From: CAXXIC01 sp964534355
Lineage (GTDB): Bacteria; Bacteroidota; Bacteroidia; Bacteroidales; UBA7332
DNA: 52,527 nt
Assembly (NCBI GenBank): GCA_964534355.1
Contig: CAZHNZ010000008.1
Span: forward strand, 1-52,527
Reading direction: 5' to 3'
The position numbers were made by a program, and so were the translations under genes. This document shows positions 7,104 through 15,343 of this stretch, piece by piece. How positions within the stretch are numbered: position 1 is the first letter of the stretch; each line of letters opens with the position of its first letter. The notes beneath the pieces are model-generated. The model was given only the letters and a program-made list of their open reading frames with translations, made no database searches and had not been told where the DNA came from.

Positions 7104-9034
7104 AGAATGTAACTTCAAGACTTGTTACACTTGGTGATATAATTGAAAGCAATAATTTATACAATGTACCAAGATATCAAAGGTTATATGTATGGAAAAA
7201 GCAACAGATTAATACTCTATTATTTGACTTATATAATGCTTTTGAATCGCGAAAAGCTTACTATCATTTGGGTAGTGTCTTGCTTGTTAGACCTGATAAG
7301 AATAAGAATATCTATGATTTAGTTGATGGGCAACAGCGATTTACGACATTATGGCTGCTTGGTTTTGAGATTGGAGGTAGCATGAAAGGATTTGTTCTGA
7401 AAGAATCTGGAAAAATGTTATTAAACTTTGCAATCAGAGAAGATGTAAAAAGATATTTTGAAAATTTAATCGATGAAAATGAAATAGTTTTAGATGAAAC
7501 TAAAGAGGGCGGTAGCCTGGGTAGAATAAAGGATGCCAGAAAAGAAATAGCTTCCTTTATTGAAGATAAGTTCAAAAATAATATTTCTAATAAAAATCTA
7601 TTTATCGAATTCCTTCAGAACAATGTACAACTTATCGAAACGCATATACCTAGCGAAAGCAACTTAAGTAAAATGTTTGAAGTTATAAATAATCGGGGAG
7701 TTCAATTACAGCATGAAGACATATTGAAATCATTATTATTCTCGAAAATAACTAAACCGGGAGAACGTATTCAATATAGTAAAATCTGGAATGCATGTGC
7801 CAATATGGATACTTATATTGAGAGAAGTCTTGCACTTGAATTATCCGTTGGCAACTTATCTGACTGTTATGATCGTTGGGGAGATCGATTCATCTGGGAA
7901 AGGGTTATTAATAGATGTAAAAATGAAACAATAGAATTGCAAAAACCAAAAAGTTTATCCGAAATACTAAAGCATGGGAAAATAAGAGAAATTGAAAGAC
8001 ATGATATTGACTTCCACCCAGATGCAAATGATGATGAATTTCAGAAAGTGCGAAGCATCTTGACTTTTCCACAATTATTATTGCACACACTTCGTATTCA
8101 CCTTGTTCCTAAAAAACCTGACATAAAAAAACTCAATGAAAAAGAGTTATTGCAGATTTTTAAAGATAATTTCAATGAGCCTACAGAAAACGAGGTGAAG
8201 AATTTTATTAAACTGCTTTGGAATGTTCGGGTAGCTTTTGATAAATATGTAGTTAAGTGGGTCGAAGTTGAGCCTAATAAAGAAATTTTACTGCTTAAAA
8301 AGATTGATTATAGAAATAACACATACAAAGGTAAAACCTGGTATATCCGAAGAATTATTGACGGTAGCAATAAAGGAGTTGAAATGCTTGAGAGCCTACT
8401 GTATCATTCGCAAGAAAATGCGACTCAATATTGGTTGACCCCTTTTATACATAGATTATTAAAAGACAACTCAAACTATTACCAATACTTAAAACATCTC
8501 GATAACTTTCTATTCACACAAAACATTAACGATTCTTTTCTAATTCAAAGAACGAGGAAGCTGATGGAAACTGGATTTACTGATTATACGATTGACATAT
8601 CTAAATATGATGAAAACTTAGGGGCAGGCTTTAATGGTTACTTATTTTATAAATTAGAATTTGTTTTGTGGCATGAATTGAATATGCTACCTCAATATAA
8701 GCATTGGAAAGATTACCGCATAAATGCAAGAAATTCCAAAGAACATATATCACCTCAAACAGAGGAATTTGCAGAAGATACAGTAAGTGAAAACCTGCTT
8801 CATTCTTTTGGCAACATGGCTTTGGTATCAAGGGGGCTAAACTCTGAATTTAGCAACAAACCTTTTGGTGAGAAAAGACAACATTTCATTTATAAGAAAA
8901 ATGCGGGTGATATTGAGTCGTTAAAATTAGATTTGGTTTATGAAAATAAGAATTGGAATGATGAGTTATGTAATGCTCATTTCAACTTTACAATAACCAT
9001 CCTCAAACAATATTTCGAGAAAAACAAACAATAA
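7091..9034 (+). CDS. DUF262-DUF1524 (GmrSD-type) protein, second of a coupled pair
   Basis: 647 residues. The N-terminal DUF262 domain shows NVPRYQRLYVW and DGQQR (79-83, LVDGQQRFTTLWLLG), then MFEVINNRGVQLQHEDILKS. The C-terminal region carries SKEHISPQ (E551, H552), matching the DUF1524 HNH-type (I)EHI-x-PQ signature, and a downstream FGNMALVSRGLNSEFSNKPF block like the GNLTLL-N segment of the family. It is therefore the likely DNA-cleaving member of the pair. The start codon lies within the end of the upstream gene, and hsdR starts 4 bases after its stop. RloF, an R-linked ORF of Campylobacter type I loci, is to my knowledge a related DUF262 case. AT-rich relative to the flanking hsd genes. 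Confidence 0.9.
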   Translation: MEEIKNVTSRLVTLGDIIESNNLYNVPRYQRLYVWKKQQINTLLFDLYNAFESRKAYYHLGSVLLVRPDKNKNIYDLVDGQQRFTTLWLLGFEIGGSMKGFVLKESGKMLLNFAIREDVKRYFENLIDENEIVLDETKEGGSLGRIKDARKEIASFIEDKFKNNISNKNLFIEFLQNNVQLIETHIPSESNLSKMFEVINNRGVQLQHEDILKSLLFSKITKPGERIQYSKIWNACANMDTYIERSLALELSVGNLSDCYDRWGDRFIWERVINRCKNETIELQKPKSLSEILKHGKIREIERHDIDFHPDANDDEFQKVRSILTFPQLLLHTLRIHLVPKKPDIKKLNEKELLQIFKDNFNEPTENEVKNFIKLLWNVRVAFDKYVVKWVEVEPNKEILLLKKIDYRNNTYKGKTWYIRRIIDGSNKGVEMLESLLYHSQENATQYWLTPFIHRLLKDNSNYYQYLKHLDNFLFTQNINDSFLIQRTRKLMETGFTDYTIDISKYDENLGAGFNGYLFYKLEFVLWHELNMLPQYKHWKDYRINARNSKEHISPQTEEFAEDTVSENLLHSFGNMALVSRGLNSEFSNKPFGEKRQHFIYKKNAGDIESLKLDLVYENKNWNDELCNAHFNFTITILKQYFEKNKQ

Positions 9035-9038
9035 CTAT

Positions 9039-12000
9039 ATGACCAAACAAACTGACACTACCGAAAAAGGTCTTGAAGCCCACATCGCCAATTATTTGGT
9101 GGATGAAAACCACTATCTGCTTCGCCTGAATACAGCCTACGACAATGTAAACTGTGTGGATCGAGAATTGCTGTTTCAGTTTCTGGAAGCTACGCAGCCC
9201 AAAGCGGTTGCCAAGCTAAAAACCTATCACAAAGGTCTGTATGAGCAAAAGATATTGAAACGCCTAAATGACCAAATACAGGCGAAAGGAATCATCGAAG
9301 TGCTGCGCAAAGGAATCACAGATGGGTTCACCGACACCAAATTGCACTTGTTTTACAACAAACCTGTATCTGCCTACAATGCAGATGCCAATGCGTTGTA
9401 TGAAGCCAACCTGTTTTCGGTGATGCGTCAGGTCTATTTCTCTCCGAAAGACAAAAAGTCGTTGGATATGGCGATTTTTATCAATGGCATTCCGGTAATC
9501 ACGTTTGAACTGAAAAACGAGCTGACCAAGCAAAATGTAAACCATGCCATAAAGCAATACAAAGAGGCACGCGACCCCAACGAAGAACTGTTTCGTTTAG
9601 GTCGATTGATTGTCAATTTCGCAGTTGACACCGAAGAAATATGGATGTGCACACAACTCAAAAAAGAGAAATCGTACTTCCTCCCCTTCAACAAAGGACA
9701 TAACAATGGCGCTGGCAATCCACCGAATGAGAGCATTAAGACCGACTATCTTTGGAAAGAGATATTGACCAAACGAAATTTGACGGACATCATCCAAAAC
9801 TTCTGTCAACTGATTACGGAAGAGAAAGAGTACCTGGACGAGAAAGGGAACGTGAAGACGAAAAAGGATAAGAAATTGATTTTCCCTCGTTATCATCAGT
9901 TGCTTGCTGTTCGCAATCTATTGGCCGATGCACAAGATAAAGGTGCCGGGCAGAAATACCTGATTCAACACTCGGCAGGTTCGGGTAAATCGAATTCCAT
10001 AGCGTGGTTGGCTCATCAATTGGTAGGGCTGCACGATAAACAAGGCAAGAAAACGCTATTTGATACCGTAGTGGTCGTAACCGATAGGCGTGTATTGGAT
10101 GTACAGATACGCAACAATATCAAGCAGTTTCAGCAAGTTGCCGGCGTGGTAGAAGCTATTACAGAAGGCAGTAAACAGTTGAAAGGAGCACTGGAAGATG
10201 GCAAAAAAATCATTATTACTACCATTCAGAAATTCCCACACATTGTGGAAGAGATTGGAGAATTGCCGGGCACGAACTTTGCCATTATCATTGACGAAGC
10301 CCACAGCAGTCTGAGCGGACAGATGGCTCGGAAACTTAACGAAGCATTGGCCGTAAAGGCAGGGCATGCCCTGCCTTTGGAAGATGACGACGAACTAGAA
10401 ACCGAAGACCATGACACTGTAACAGGAGAAGATTTAATAACCGACTTGATTCAATCACGCAAATTGCTGCCAAATGCAAGTTATTTTGCATTCACAGCCA
10501 CGCCCAAAAACAAAACATTGGAGTTGTTTGGTGTACCTTATCAAGAGGGTGACAAAATGAAATTCAGAGCCTTCCACCTCTATTCTATGAAGCAAGCCAT
10601 AGAAGAAGATTTTATCAAGGATGTTTTGCTGAATTACACCACTTACCAAAGCTATTATGCTTTGCTCAAAAAGATTGAGGATGATCCGGAATACGACAAA
10701 ACGAAGGCACAAAAAAAACTAAAGCATTATGTGGAAAGCCACGAGCATGCTGTGAAAAAGAAAACGATATTGATTGTTTCTCATTTTATGGAGAATGTCG
10801 TTCAGAAAAAAAGGATGAGTGGTTTGGCTAAAGCAATGCTGGTGACCAGTTCGCGGGCAAATGCAGTGAAATACAAGAAAGCTTTTGACGACTATCTGCA
10901 CAAAATAAATTGTCCATACAAAGCAATTGTAGCGTTTTCGGGTGAGATAGAGGGGCAAACCGAAGCAAGTTTAAACGGATTTTCAAGTACATCTATTCCT
11001 GTGGAGTTTGAAAAGAGCGAATACCGTTTTTTAATCGTTGCCAATAAGTTTCAGACAGGATTTGATCAACCGCTTTTGCATACCATGTATGTGGATAAAA
11101 AGCTTGGTGGTGTAAATGCTGTGCAAACCTTATCGCGACTAAACAGAAGTCATCCACTCAAGAAAGATACGTTTGTGTTAGATTTCGCCAACACTACCGA
11201 AGAAATTGAAAATGCATTTAAACCCTATTTTGAAAGTACGATTTTAGGAGAAGCGACTGATCCAAACAAACTGTTTGATTTGCAAGACGCGTTGGATAAT
11301 TATCAGGTTTATTCGAAGGAACAAGTGATAGAGTTTTCGAATAAAATCCTGGCGAATGTGTCGGTAGATCAACTACATGCAATCCTGGATGGTGCTTCAG
11401 CTTTTTTCAGAGATGAGCTACCTAAAGAGGCGCAAGCAGACTTCAGAGCAAAAGTAAAAACGTATGTTCGCCTCTATATTTTCCTTTCTCAGATTGTACC
11501 ATTTGAAAATCCTTACCTCGAAAGGTTATATATCTTTGTCAATCATTTACAAAACAAATTAGGAGGTGATACCCCTGTCGATTTAGCGCAAGGAATCTTA
11601 GACAATATTGACATGGATAGCTACCGTTTGCAATTGGAGGCTACCACCAATATCGCGATGGAGCAAGGGGCCGATTTAAAGCCAATTCCCACAGATATGC
11701 GCGGCAGCACTAACCAGCCTGAAAAAGATAGACTTTCGAATATTTTACAAACATTCAACGACAGATATGGCACTCAGTTTGAAGATGTGGATAAAGTGAG
11801 GCAAATGGCGGAAAGTGTGGCAAATGATGTGGCAAAAAATCAAGAACTTATTACTTCTATAAGATATTCTGATGATCAGAATGCGAGAATAACCAGTGAT
11901 AAAGTTGTGGGCGAAGAACTTCTAAAGCATATCACGACTAACTTTGATCTTTACAAATTGTATTCTGACAACAAAGAGTTTAAAGAAGACTTTTCTGCAA

Positions 12001-12056
12001 TGATGTTTGGCATGGTGAAAGAGATATTTAATAGAGGAGTTAACACCATTAAATAA
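9039..12056 (+). CDS. hsdR: Type I restriction-modification system, restriction/translocation subunit HsdR
   Basis: 1005 residues. HsdR translocates DNA using ATP and cleaves it away from the methylation site. Order of parts: an N-terminal PD-(D/E)xK nuclease domain (DMAIFINGIPVITFELK, with E157 and K159), Walker A HSAGSGKS (311-318), the DEAH box (419-422, IIDEAHSSLSG), motif III FAFTATPKNKTLE, the second RecA domain (VANKFQTGFDQPLLHTMYVDK, QTLSRLNRSHP), then a C-terminal helical domain that contacts HsdM. A GHALPLEDDDELE insertion between the DEAH box and motif III is encoded by a GCATGC palindrome (copy 4). It is the last gene of the operon, separated from hsdS by the three accessory genes. 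Confidence 0.97.
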   Translation: MTKQTDTTEKGLEAHIANYLVDENHYLLRLNTAYDNVNCVDRELLFQFLEATQPKAVAKLKTYHKGLYEQKILKRLNDQIQAKGIIEVLRKGITDGFTDTKLHLFYNKPVSAYNADANALYEANLFSVMRQVYFSPKDKKSLDMAIFINGIPVITFELKNELTKQNVNHAIKQYKEARDPNEELFRLGRLIVNFAVDTEEIWMCTQLKKEKSYFLPFNKGHNNGAGNPPNESIKTDYLWKEILTKRNLTDIIQNFCQLITEEKEYLDEKGNVKTKKDKKLIFPRYHQLLAVRNLLADAQDKGAGQKYLIQHSAGSGKSNSIAWLAHQLVGLHDKQGKKTLFDTVVVVTDRRVLDVQIRNNIKQFQQVAGVVEAITEGSKQLKGALEDGKKIIITTIQKFPHIVEEIGELPGTNFAIIIDEAHSSLSGQMARKLNEALAVKAGHALPLEDDDELETEDHDTVTGEDLITDLIQSRKLLPNASYFAFTATPKNKTLELFGVPYQEGDKMKFRAFHLYSMKQAIEEDFIKDVLLNYTTYQSYYALLKKIEDDPEYDKTKAQKKLKHYVESHEHAVKKKTILIVSHFMENVVQKKRMSGLAKAMLVTSSRANAVKYKKAFDDYLHKINCPYKAIVAFSGEIEGQTEASLNGFSSTSIPVEFEKSEYRFLIVANKFQTGFDQPLLHTMYVDKKLGGVNAVQTLSRLNRSHPLKKDTFVLDFANTTEEIENAFKPYFESTILGEATDPNKLFDLQDALDNYQVYSKEQVIEFSNKILANVSVDQLHAILDGASAFFRDELPKEAQADFRAKVKTYVRLYIFLSQIVPFENPYLERLYIFVNHLQNKLGGDTPVDLAQGILDNIDMDSYRLQLEATTNIAMEQGADLKPIPTDMRGSTNQPEKDRLSNILQTFNDRYGTQFEDVDKVRQMAESVANDVAKNQELITSIRYSDDQNARITSDKVVGEELLKHITTNFDLYKLYSDNKEFKEDFSAMMFGMVKEIFNRGVNTIK
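10353..10380. repeat. Diverged REP-like palindrome, copy 4, inside hsdR
   Basis: A perfect 24-bp palindrome at 10355-10378 with half-site AAAGGCAGGGCA, centred on GCATGC like the other three copies and preceded by GT. The stem differs from copies 1-3 at several positions but remains fully self-complementary. It is read in frame as KAGHALPL, parallel to the HALSL peptides from copies 2 and 3, in the acidic loop between the DEAH box and motif III. Confidence 0.78.
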
Positions 12057-12147
12057 TAAAATATTTACAATAGGAGTAATGAATATGGAAAATATTGGCT
12101 ATCAAGATATTTTGATTCTAATTTGTCCTATGCTAAGGTGTGTATTC

Positions 12148-12170
12148 CGGGAAACTGTGACACAGTCCCG
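12148..12170. repeat. Interrupted palindrome between hsdR and the downstream DUF262-DUF1524 gene
   Basis: CGGGAAACTGTG and CACAGTCCCG flank a single A. The arms match apart from a one-base bulge. It is neither the GCATGC family nor followed by a T-run, so it is not a classical terminator. It may be a remnant of a mobile-element end or a protein-binding site. Confidence 0.45.
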
Positions 12171-12238
12171 CTCTGGTGATAGTCGGACTTATGACACTAA
12201 TAATAAACCGTATGACTAATTAAGGTACAAATTTTTCG

Positions 12239-12246
12239 TACATTTG
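12239..12246 (+). promoter_or_regulatory. Candidate -7 box for the downstream DUF262-DUF1524 gene
   Basis: TACATTTG matches TAnnTTTG and lies 37 bases before the ATG at 12284. No clear TTTG is visible about 19-20 bases upstream. It suggests that the third DUF262 gene is transcribed separately from the hsd operon. Confidence 0.5.
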
Positions 12247-12283
12247 CAATTAAATATGTGATTATTCGTAAAACGAGAATACA

Positions 12284-13996
12284 ATGGCATCGACTAATTT
12301 ATTAGATACAAAAACATTAACGTTGAATGAAATTCTGGGAAACGGGAAAATTTATTTTGTCCCTCAGTTTCAACGTGATTATTCCTGGGAACAGGATAAT
12401 CTGGATGATCTTTGGGCAGATTTGCTGACAATAAACTCAACTTCGGGTGAAGCACATTATATGGGTTCGATTGTTTTACAGGTAAAAGGCGAACAGAGCG
12501 ACAAGCAATTCTGGATAATTGACGGCCAGCAGCGATTTACTACCCTGAGTTTGTTGACATTGTCTATAATCAATAAACTGAAGTTATTGGCAGAAGCTGG
12601 TATTGATGCAGAAGCGAACAAAGAAAGAGCTGATTTGGTGATGAAGCAGTATATTGGTCAAAAAGATCCGTCATCTTTACTCTATTCCAGCAAACTTTTT
12701 TTGAACGAAAACAATGATGGCTTTTATCAGCAGCGATTGCTCACATTCCGATCTCCGGTAAATTACATGAAGTTAATAGATTCAGATAAACTTCTCTGGA
12801 ATGCATATCTATATTTTGTAAAGCAGGTTAATGAGCTGTTTAAAACAGAGAATAACGGAGAAAAAATTGCCGCGTTCCTGACGAAACTGATAGGTGAGCA
12901 ACTAAAATTTATTCAAATCACTGTGGTGGATGAATTGAATGCATATACCGTTTTTGAAACACTGAATTCCAGAGGTGTAGAGTTAACGTCAACAGATTTG
13001 CTGAAAAATTACTTGTTTTCACTGGTGGCAAAAAGTTCCAACGATCTGCAGGCAGTGAAGATTCAATGGAAAAAAATTATTGATGCCATCGGACTGGAAG
13101 GTTTTCCGATTTTCCTGAGGTATTATCAGAATGCACGGTCTTCGTTTGTAACCAAAGATCAGCTATTTAAAAGCATAAAGAAAATGGTGAAGACAGATGA
13201 ACAGGTGTTGGGCTTGCTGGATCATCTGGAGAATTATGCCTATACTTACAATGCCCTGTTTAATCCGGAAGATGAGCTTTGGTTGAATGACAGGCAATTG
13301 AAAGAAGATGTGGGATGTTTAATGCTATTTAAAGTAACGCTGTGTCATCCATTATTGATGGTAGCATATGAAAAATTTGATTTTGCAGAGTTTAAGAAGT
13401 TGGTGCATGGGGTAATGGTAATCTCGTTCAGATACAACGTGATTGGGAAACTGCAAACAAATGAAATGGAAAAGGCGTACAACAAAACTGCCAATAAAAT
13501 TTTTTATGGAACATTATCTACTGCTAATCAGGCAATGGACGATTTAAAGGATCTGTACATTTCTGATGATATTTTTCGCAATTATTTTGAACTGAAGACT
13601 TTTAACACGTCGAACAGTCAGCAGAAAAAGATAGCCAGATATATTCTGTATAAAATTGAGGGGCAACTCGAAGGCGGTATAAAAACGGACTTTCTGATAG
13701 ATGATGGAACAATTGAACATATATTGCCTGAAAATATGGATGAGCGCTGGAGTTGCATTTTCTCAGACGATGAACACCTGAATTTTGTTTATATGCTTGG
13801 TAACCTTACCTTGTTGGAGCCAAAACTGAATAATATAAAAGCAGGTCAGAAGCCTTTTGACGAAAAGAAAGAGATTTACCAAAATAGTAAGTATGCTTTG
13901 AGTAAAGAAATTACCGGTGCTGAATGGTCTGTGAAAATGATAAAACACAGACAGACTTCGTTGGGAAAAACAGCAGCGGGTATATGGAAAAGATAG
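12284..13996 (+). CDS. DUF262-DUF1524 (GmrSD-type) predicted restriction endonuclease, stand-alone
   Basis: 570 residues with both domains. The N-terminal DUF262 has FVPQFQRDYSWEQDNLDDLW, then IIDGQQRFTTLSLL (D80-R84) and VFETLNSRGVELTSTDLLKNYLF. The C-terminal DUF1524 HNH-like domain has IEHILPEN (E478, H479) and YMLGNLTLLEPKLNNIKAGQKPFDEKK. GmrSD-type enzymes are modification-dependent (type IV) restriction factors against phages with modified bases; SspE and BrxU share the architecture. It lies 227 bases after hsdR with its own -7 box. Its sequence is clearly different from the coupled pair upstream, so it is not a recent duplicate. The target specificity cannot be read from the sequence. 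Confidence 0.92.
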   Translation: MASTNLLDTKTLTLNEILGNGKIYFVPQFQRDYSWEQDNLDDLWADLLTINSTSGEAHYMGSIVLQVKGEQSDKQFWIIDGQQRFTTLSLLTLSIINKLKLLAEAGIDAEANKERADLVMKQYIGQKDPSSLLYSSKLFLNENNDGFYQQRLLTFRSPVNYMKLIDSDKLLWNAYLYFVKQVNELFKTENNGEKIAAFLTKLIGEQLKFIQITVVDELNAYTVFETLNSRGVELTSTDLLKNYLFSLVAKSSNDLQAVKIQWKKIIDAIGLEGFPIFLRYYQNARSSFVTKDQLFKSIKKMVKTDEQVLGLLDHLENYAYTYNALFNPEDELWLNDRQLKEDVGCLMLFKVTLCHPLLMVAYEKFDFAEFKKLVHGVMVISFRYNVIGKLQTNEMEKAYNKTANKIFYGTLSTANQAMDDLKDLYISDDIFRNYFELKTFNTSNSQQKKIARYILYKIEGQLEGGIKTDFLIDDGTIEHILPENMDERWSCIFSDDEHLNFVYMLGNLTLLEPKLNNIKAGQKPFDEKKEIYQNSKYALSKEITGAEWSVKMIKHRQTSLGKTAAGIWKR

Positions 13997-14017
13997 ATAT
14001 AAATTGCCTCCAATTTT

Positions 14018-14199
14018 CGACGATATAAGTGGAAACCTTCGCGAGAGGGATAGAAGTGTAGAGCCCACAGCCGGCCACAATGGCCCGAAAATGAGCTGAA
14101 AGGTGAACCGGCGAGGGCTCGCCCTATTATTAATAATGTATAGAGAAGAATGTATTGACGGTTTAAACAAAAAGGGTCGGGGGCTTGTTATTAATAATG
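14018..14199. other. GC-rich structured intergenic element, possible RNA or repeat
   Basis: A GC-rich island in otherwise AT-rich spacer between the defence island and nuoA. GAGCCC (14061-14066) and GCCGG (14070-14074) are complementary, in nested order, to CCGGC (14108-14112) and GGGCTC (14115-14120). A two-step stem with a small internal loop closes about 33 bases. GGGCTCGCCC also forms a short hairpin, followed by TATTATTAATAATG; a related string GGGGCTTGTTATTAATAATG recurs at 14180-14199. No open frame of note. The strand is unknown and no named RNA family is recognised. Confidence 0.4.
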
Positions 14200-14312
14200 A
14201 TTTTAAATTGAAGGTGTAAAGCTATGGGCTTTCGAATGGTGTAATTTGTATGGTTTCAAACTATATAAAGTAAATTAACGTTCGTCAACCTTCAATTACG
14301 GAAAAATTTCTT

Positions 14313-14320
14313 TAATTTTG
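14313..14320 (+). promoter_or_regulatory. -7 promoter box of the nuo operon
   Basis: TAATTTTG fits TAnnTTTG and lies 21 bases before the nuoA ATG, giving a leader of only about 15 bases. The -33 region (TTC near 14291-14293) is poor. No other promoter-like element is visible before the operon. Confidence 0.55.
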
Positions 14321-14341
14321 CAGTGTCAAAAAAATAGGAAT

Positions 14342-14734
14342 ATGGAAAAGTTATATGTAGCCAATGATTACCTCCCTGTGTTGATTCAGTTTTTTGTGGC
14401 AGCCTCCTTCGTTATAATCACTATGTTGGTGACTCACCTGATAACGAGCAAGCGTAAAAGAGTACGATCGGTAAAGAAAGACGAGAACTTTGAGTGTGGA
14501 ATAGAGATTCAGGGAAATGCACGTTTCCCATTCTCTATTAAGTATTTTCTGATAGCGATACTTTTTGTGTTGTTTGATGTGGAGGTGATCTTTTTTTATC
14601 CGTGGGCGGTCAATTTTAAAGAGACCGACTGGAATGGCTTCCTGAGTATGCTACTCTTTATGGGCATATTTGTGTTTGGGTTTTTCTATATATATAAGAA
14701 AGGGTCGTTTGACTGGAGTAAGGATCAGGAGTAG
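14342..14734 (+). CDS. nuoA: NADH-quinone oxidoreductase subunit A
   Basis: 130 residues; small membrane subunit of complex I near the quinone cavity. Three hydrophobic helices are visible: LIQFFVAASFVIITMLV near the N terminus, FLIAILFVLFDVEVIFFYPW, and FLSMLLFMGIFVFGFFYI. The conserved cytoplasmic loop FECGIEIQGNARFPFSIKYF and the motif FDVEVIFFYPWA are diagnostic. The ATG at 14342 is preferred because it precedes the conserved start and lies just after the promoter box. First gene of the fourteen-gene operon; nuoB begins 36 bases downstream. Confidence 0.96.
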   Translation: MEKLYVANDYLPVLIQFFVAASFVIITMLVTHLITSKRKRVRSVKKDENFECGIEIQGNARFPFSIKYFLIAILFVLFDVEVIFFYPWAVNFKETDWNGFLSMLLFMGIFVFGFFYIYKKGSFDWSKDQE

Positions 14735-14770
14735 AGGTATTTGTTTTTGCAACGAAATAAGAGTCAGTAT

Positions 14771-15322
14771 ATGAGCGATACAAAAGGATATAATCTGGTG
14801 GATGCGCCTGAGGGGTATAGTGCCCCGGGATTTTTTGCCACAAGCCTCGATTTGGCAGTGGGACTTGCGCGTAAGAATTCGATATGGCCGCTGCCGTTTG
14901 CTACTTCGTGCTGTGGAATTGAGTTTATGGCTACGATGGGTGCGCACTACGATTTGGGGCGTTTCGGTGCAGAGCGTTTGAGCTTCTCGCCGCGTCAGGC
15001 CGACCTGCTGATGGTGATGGGTACTATTGCCAAAAAGATGGCGCCGGTGGTGCAACAGGTGTATGAGCAGATGGCGGAACCACGCTGGGTGCTGTCGGTG
15101 GGTGCGTGTGCGTCGAGCGGCGGTGTGTTTGATACCTACAGCGTGCTACAGGGTATAGACAAGGTGGTGCCGGTGGATGTATATGTGCCGGGATGTCCGC
15201 CAAGACCGGAGCAAATCATTGAGGGATTTATGAAAATACAGGAACTGGTGGGCAATGAGTCGCTTCGCCGCCGGTATAGCCCCGAATATAAGGAGCTGAT
15301 GAAGAAATACGGAATTTTATAA
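14771..15322 (+). CDS. nuoB: NADH-quinone oxidoreductase subunit B (N2 iron-sulfur subunit)
   Basis: 183 residues from ATG 14771. The subunit carries cluster N2, the last redox centre before quinone, on the peripheral arm. The four expected cluster cysteines are visible: the adjacent pair in ATSCCGIEF, one in SVGACASSGG and one in YVPGCPPRPEQ. The block GAHYDLGRFGAERLSFSPRQADLLMVMGT is typical. A longer reading from a TTG at 14741 would add ten uncharged/basic residues that are not part of the family, so the ATG is chosen. Confidence 0.97.
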   Translation: MSDTKGYNLVDAPEGYSAPGFFATSLDLAVGLARKNSIWPLPFATSCCGIEFMATMGAHYDLGRFGAERLSFSPRQADLLMVMGTIAKKMAPVVQQVYEQMAEPRWVLSVGACASSGGVFDTYSVLQGIDKVVPVDVYVPGCPPRPEQIIEGFMKIQELVGNESLRRRYSPEYKELMKKYGIL

Positions 15323-15343
15323 ACTGCTTATACCGAAGACCGA

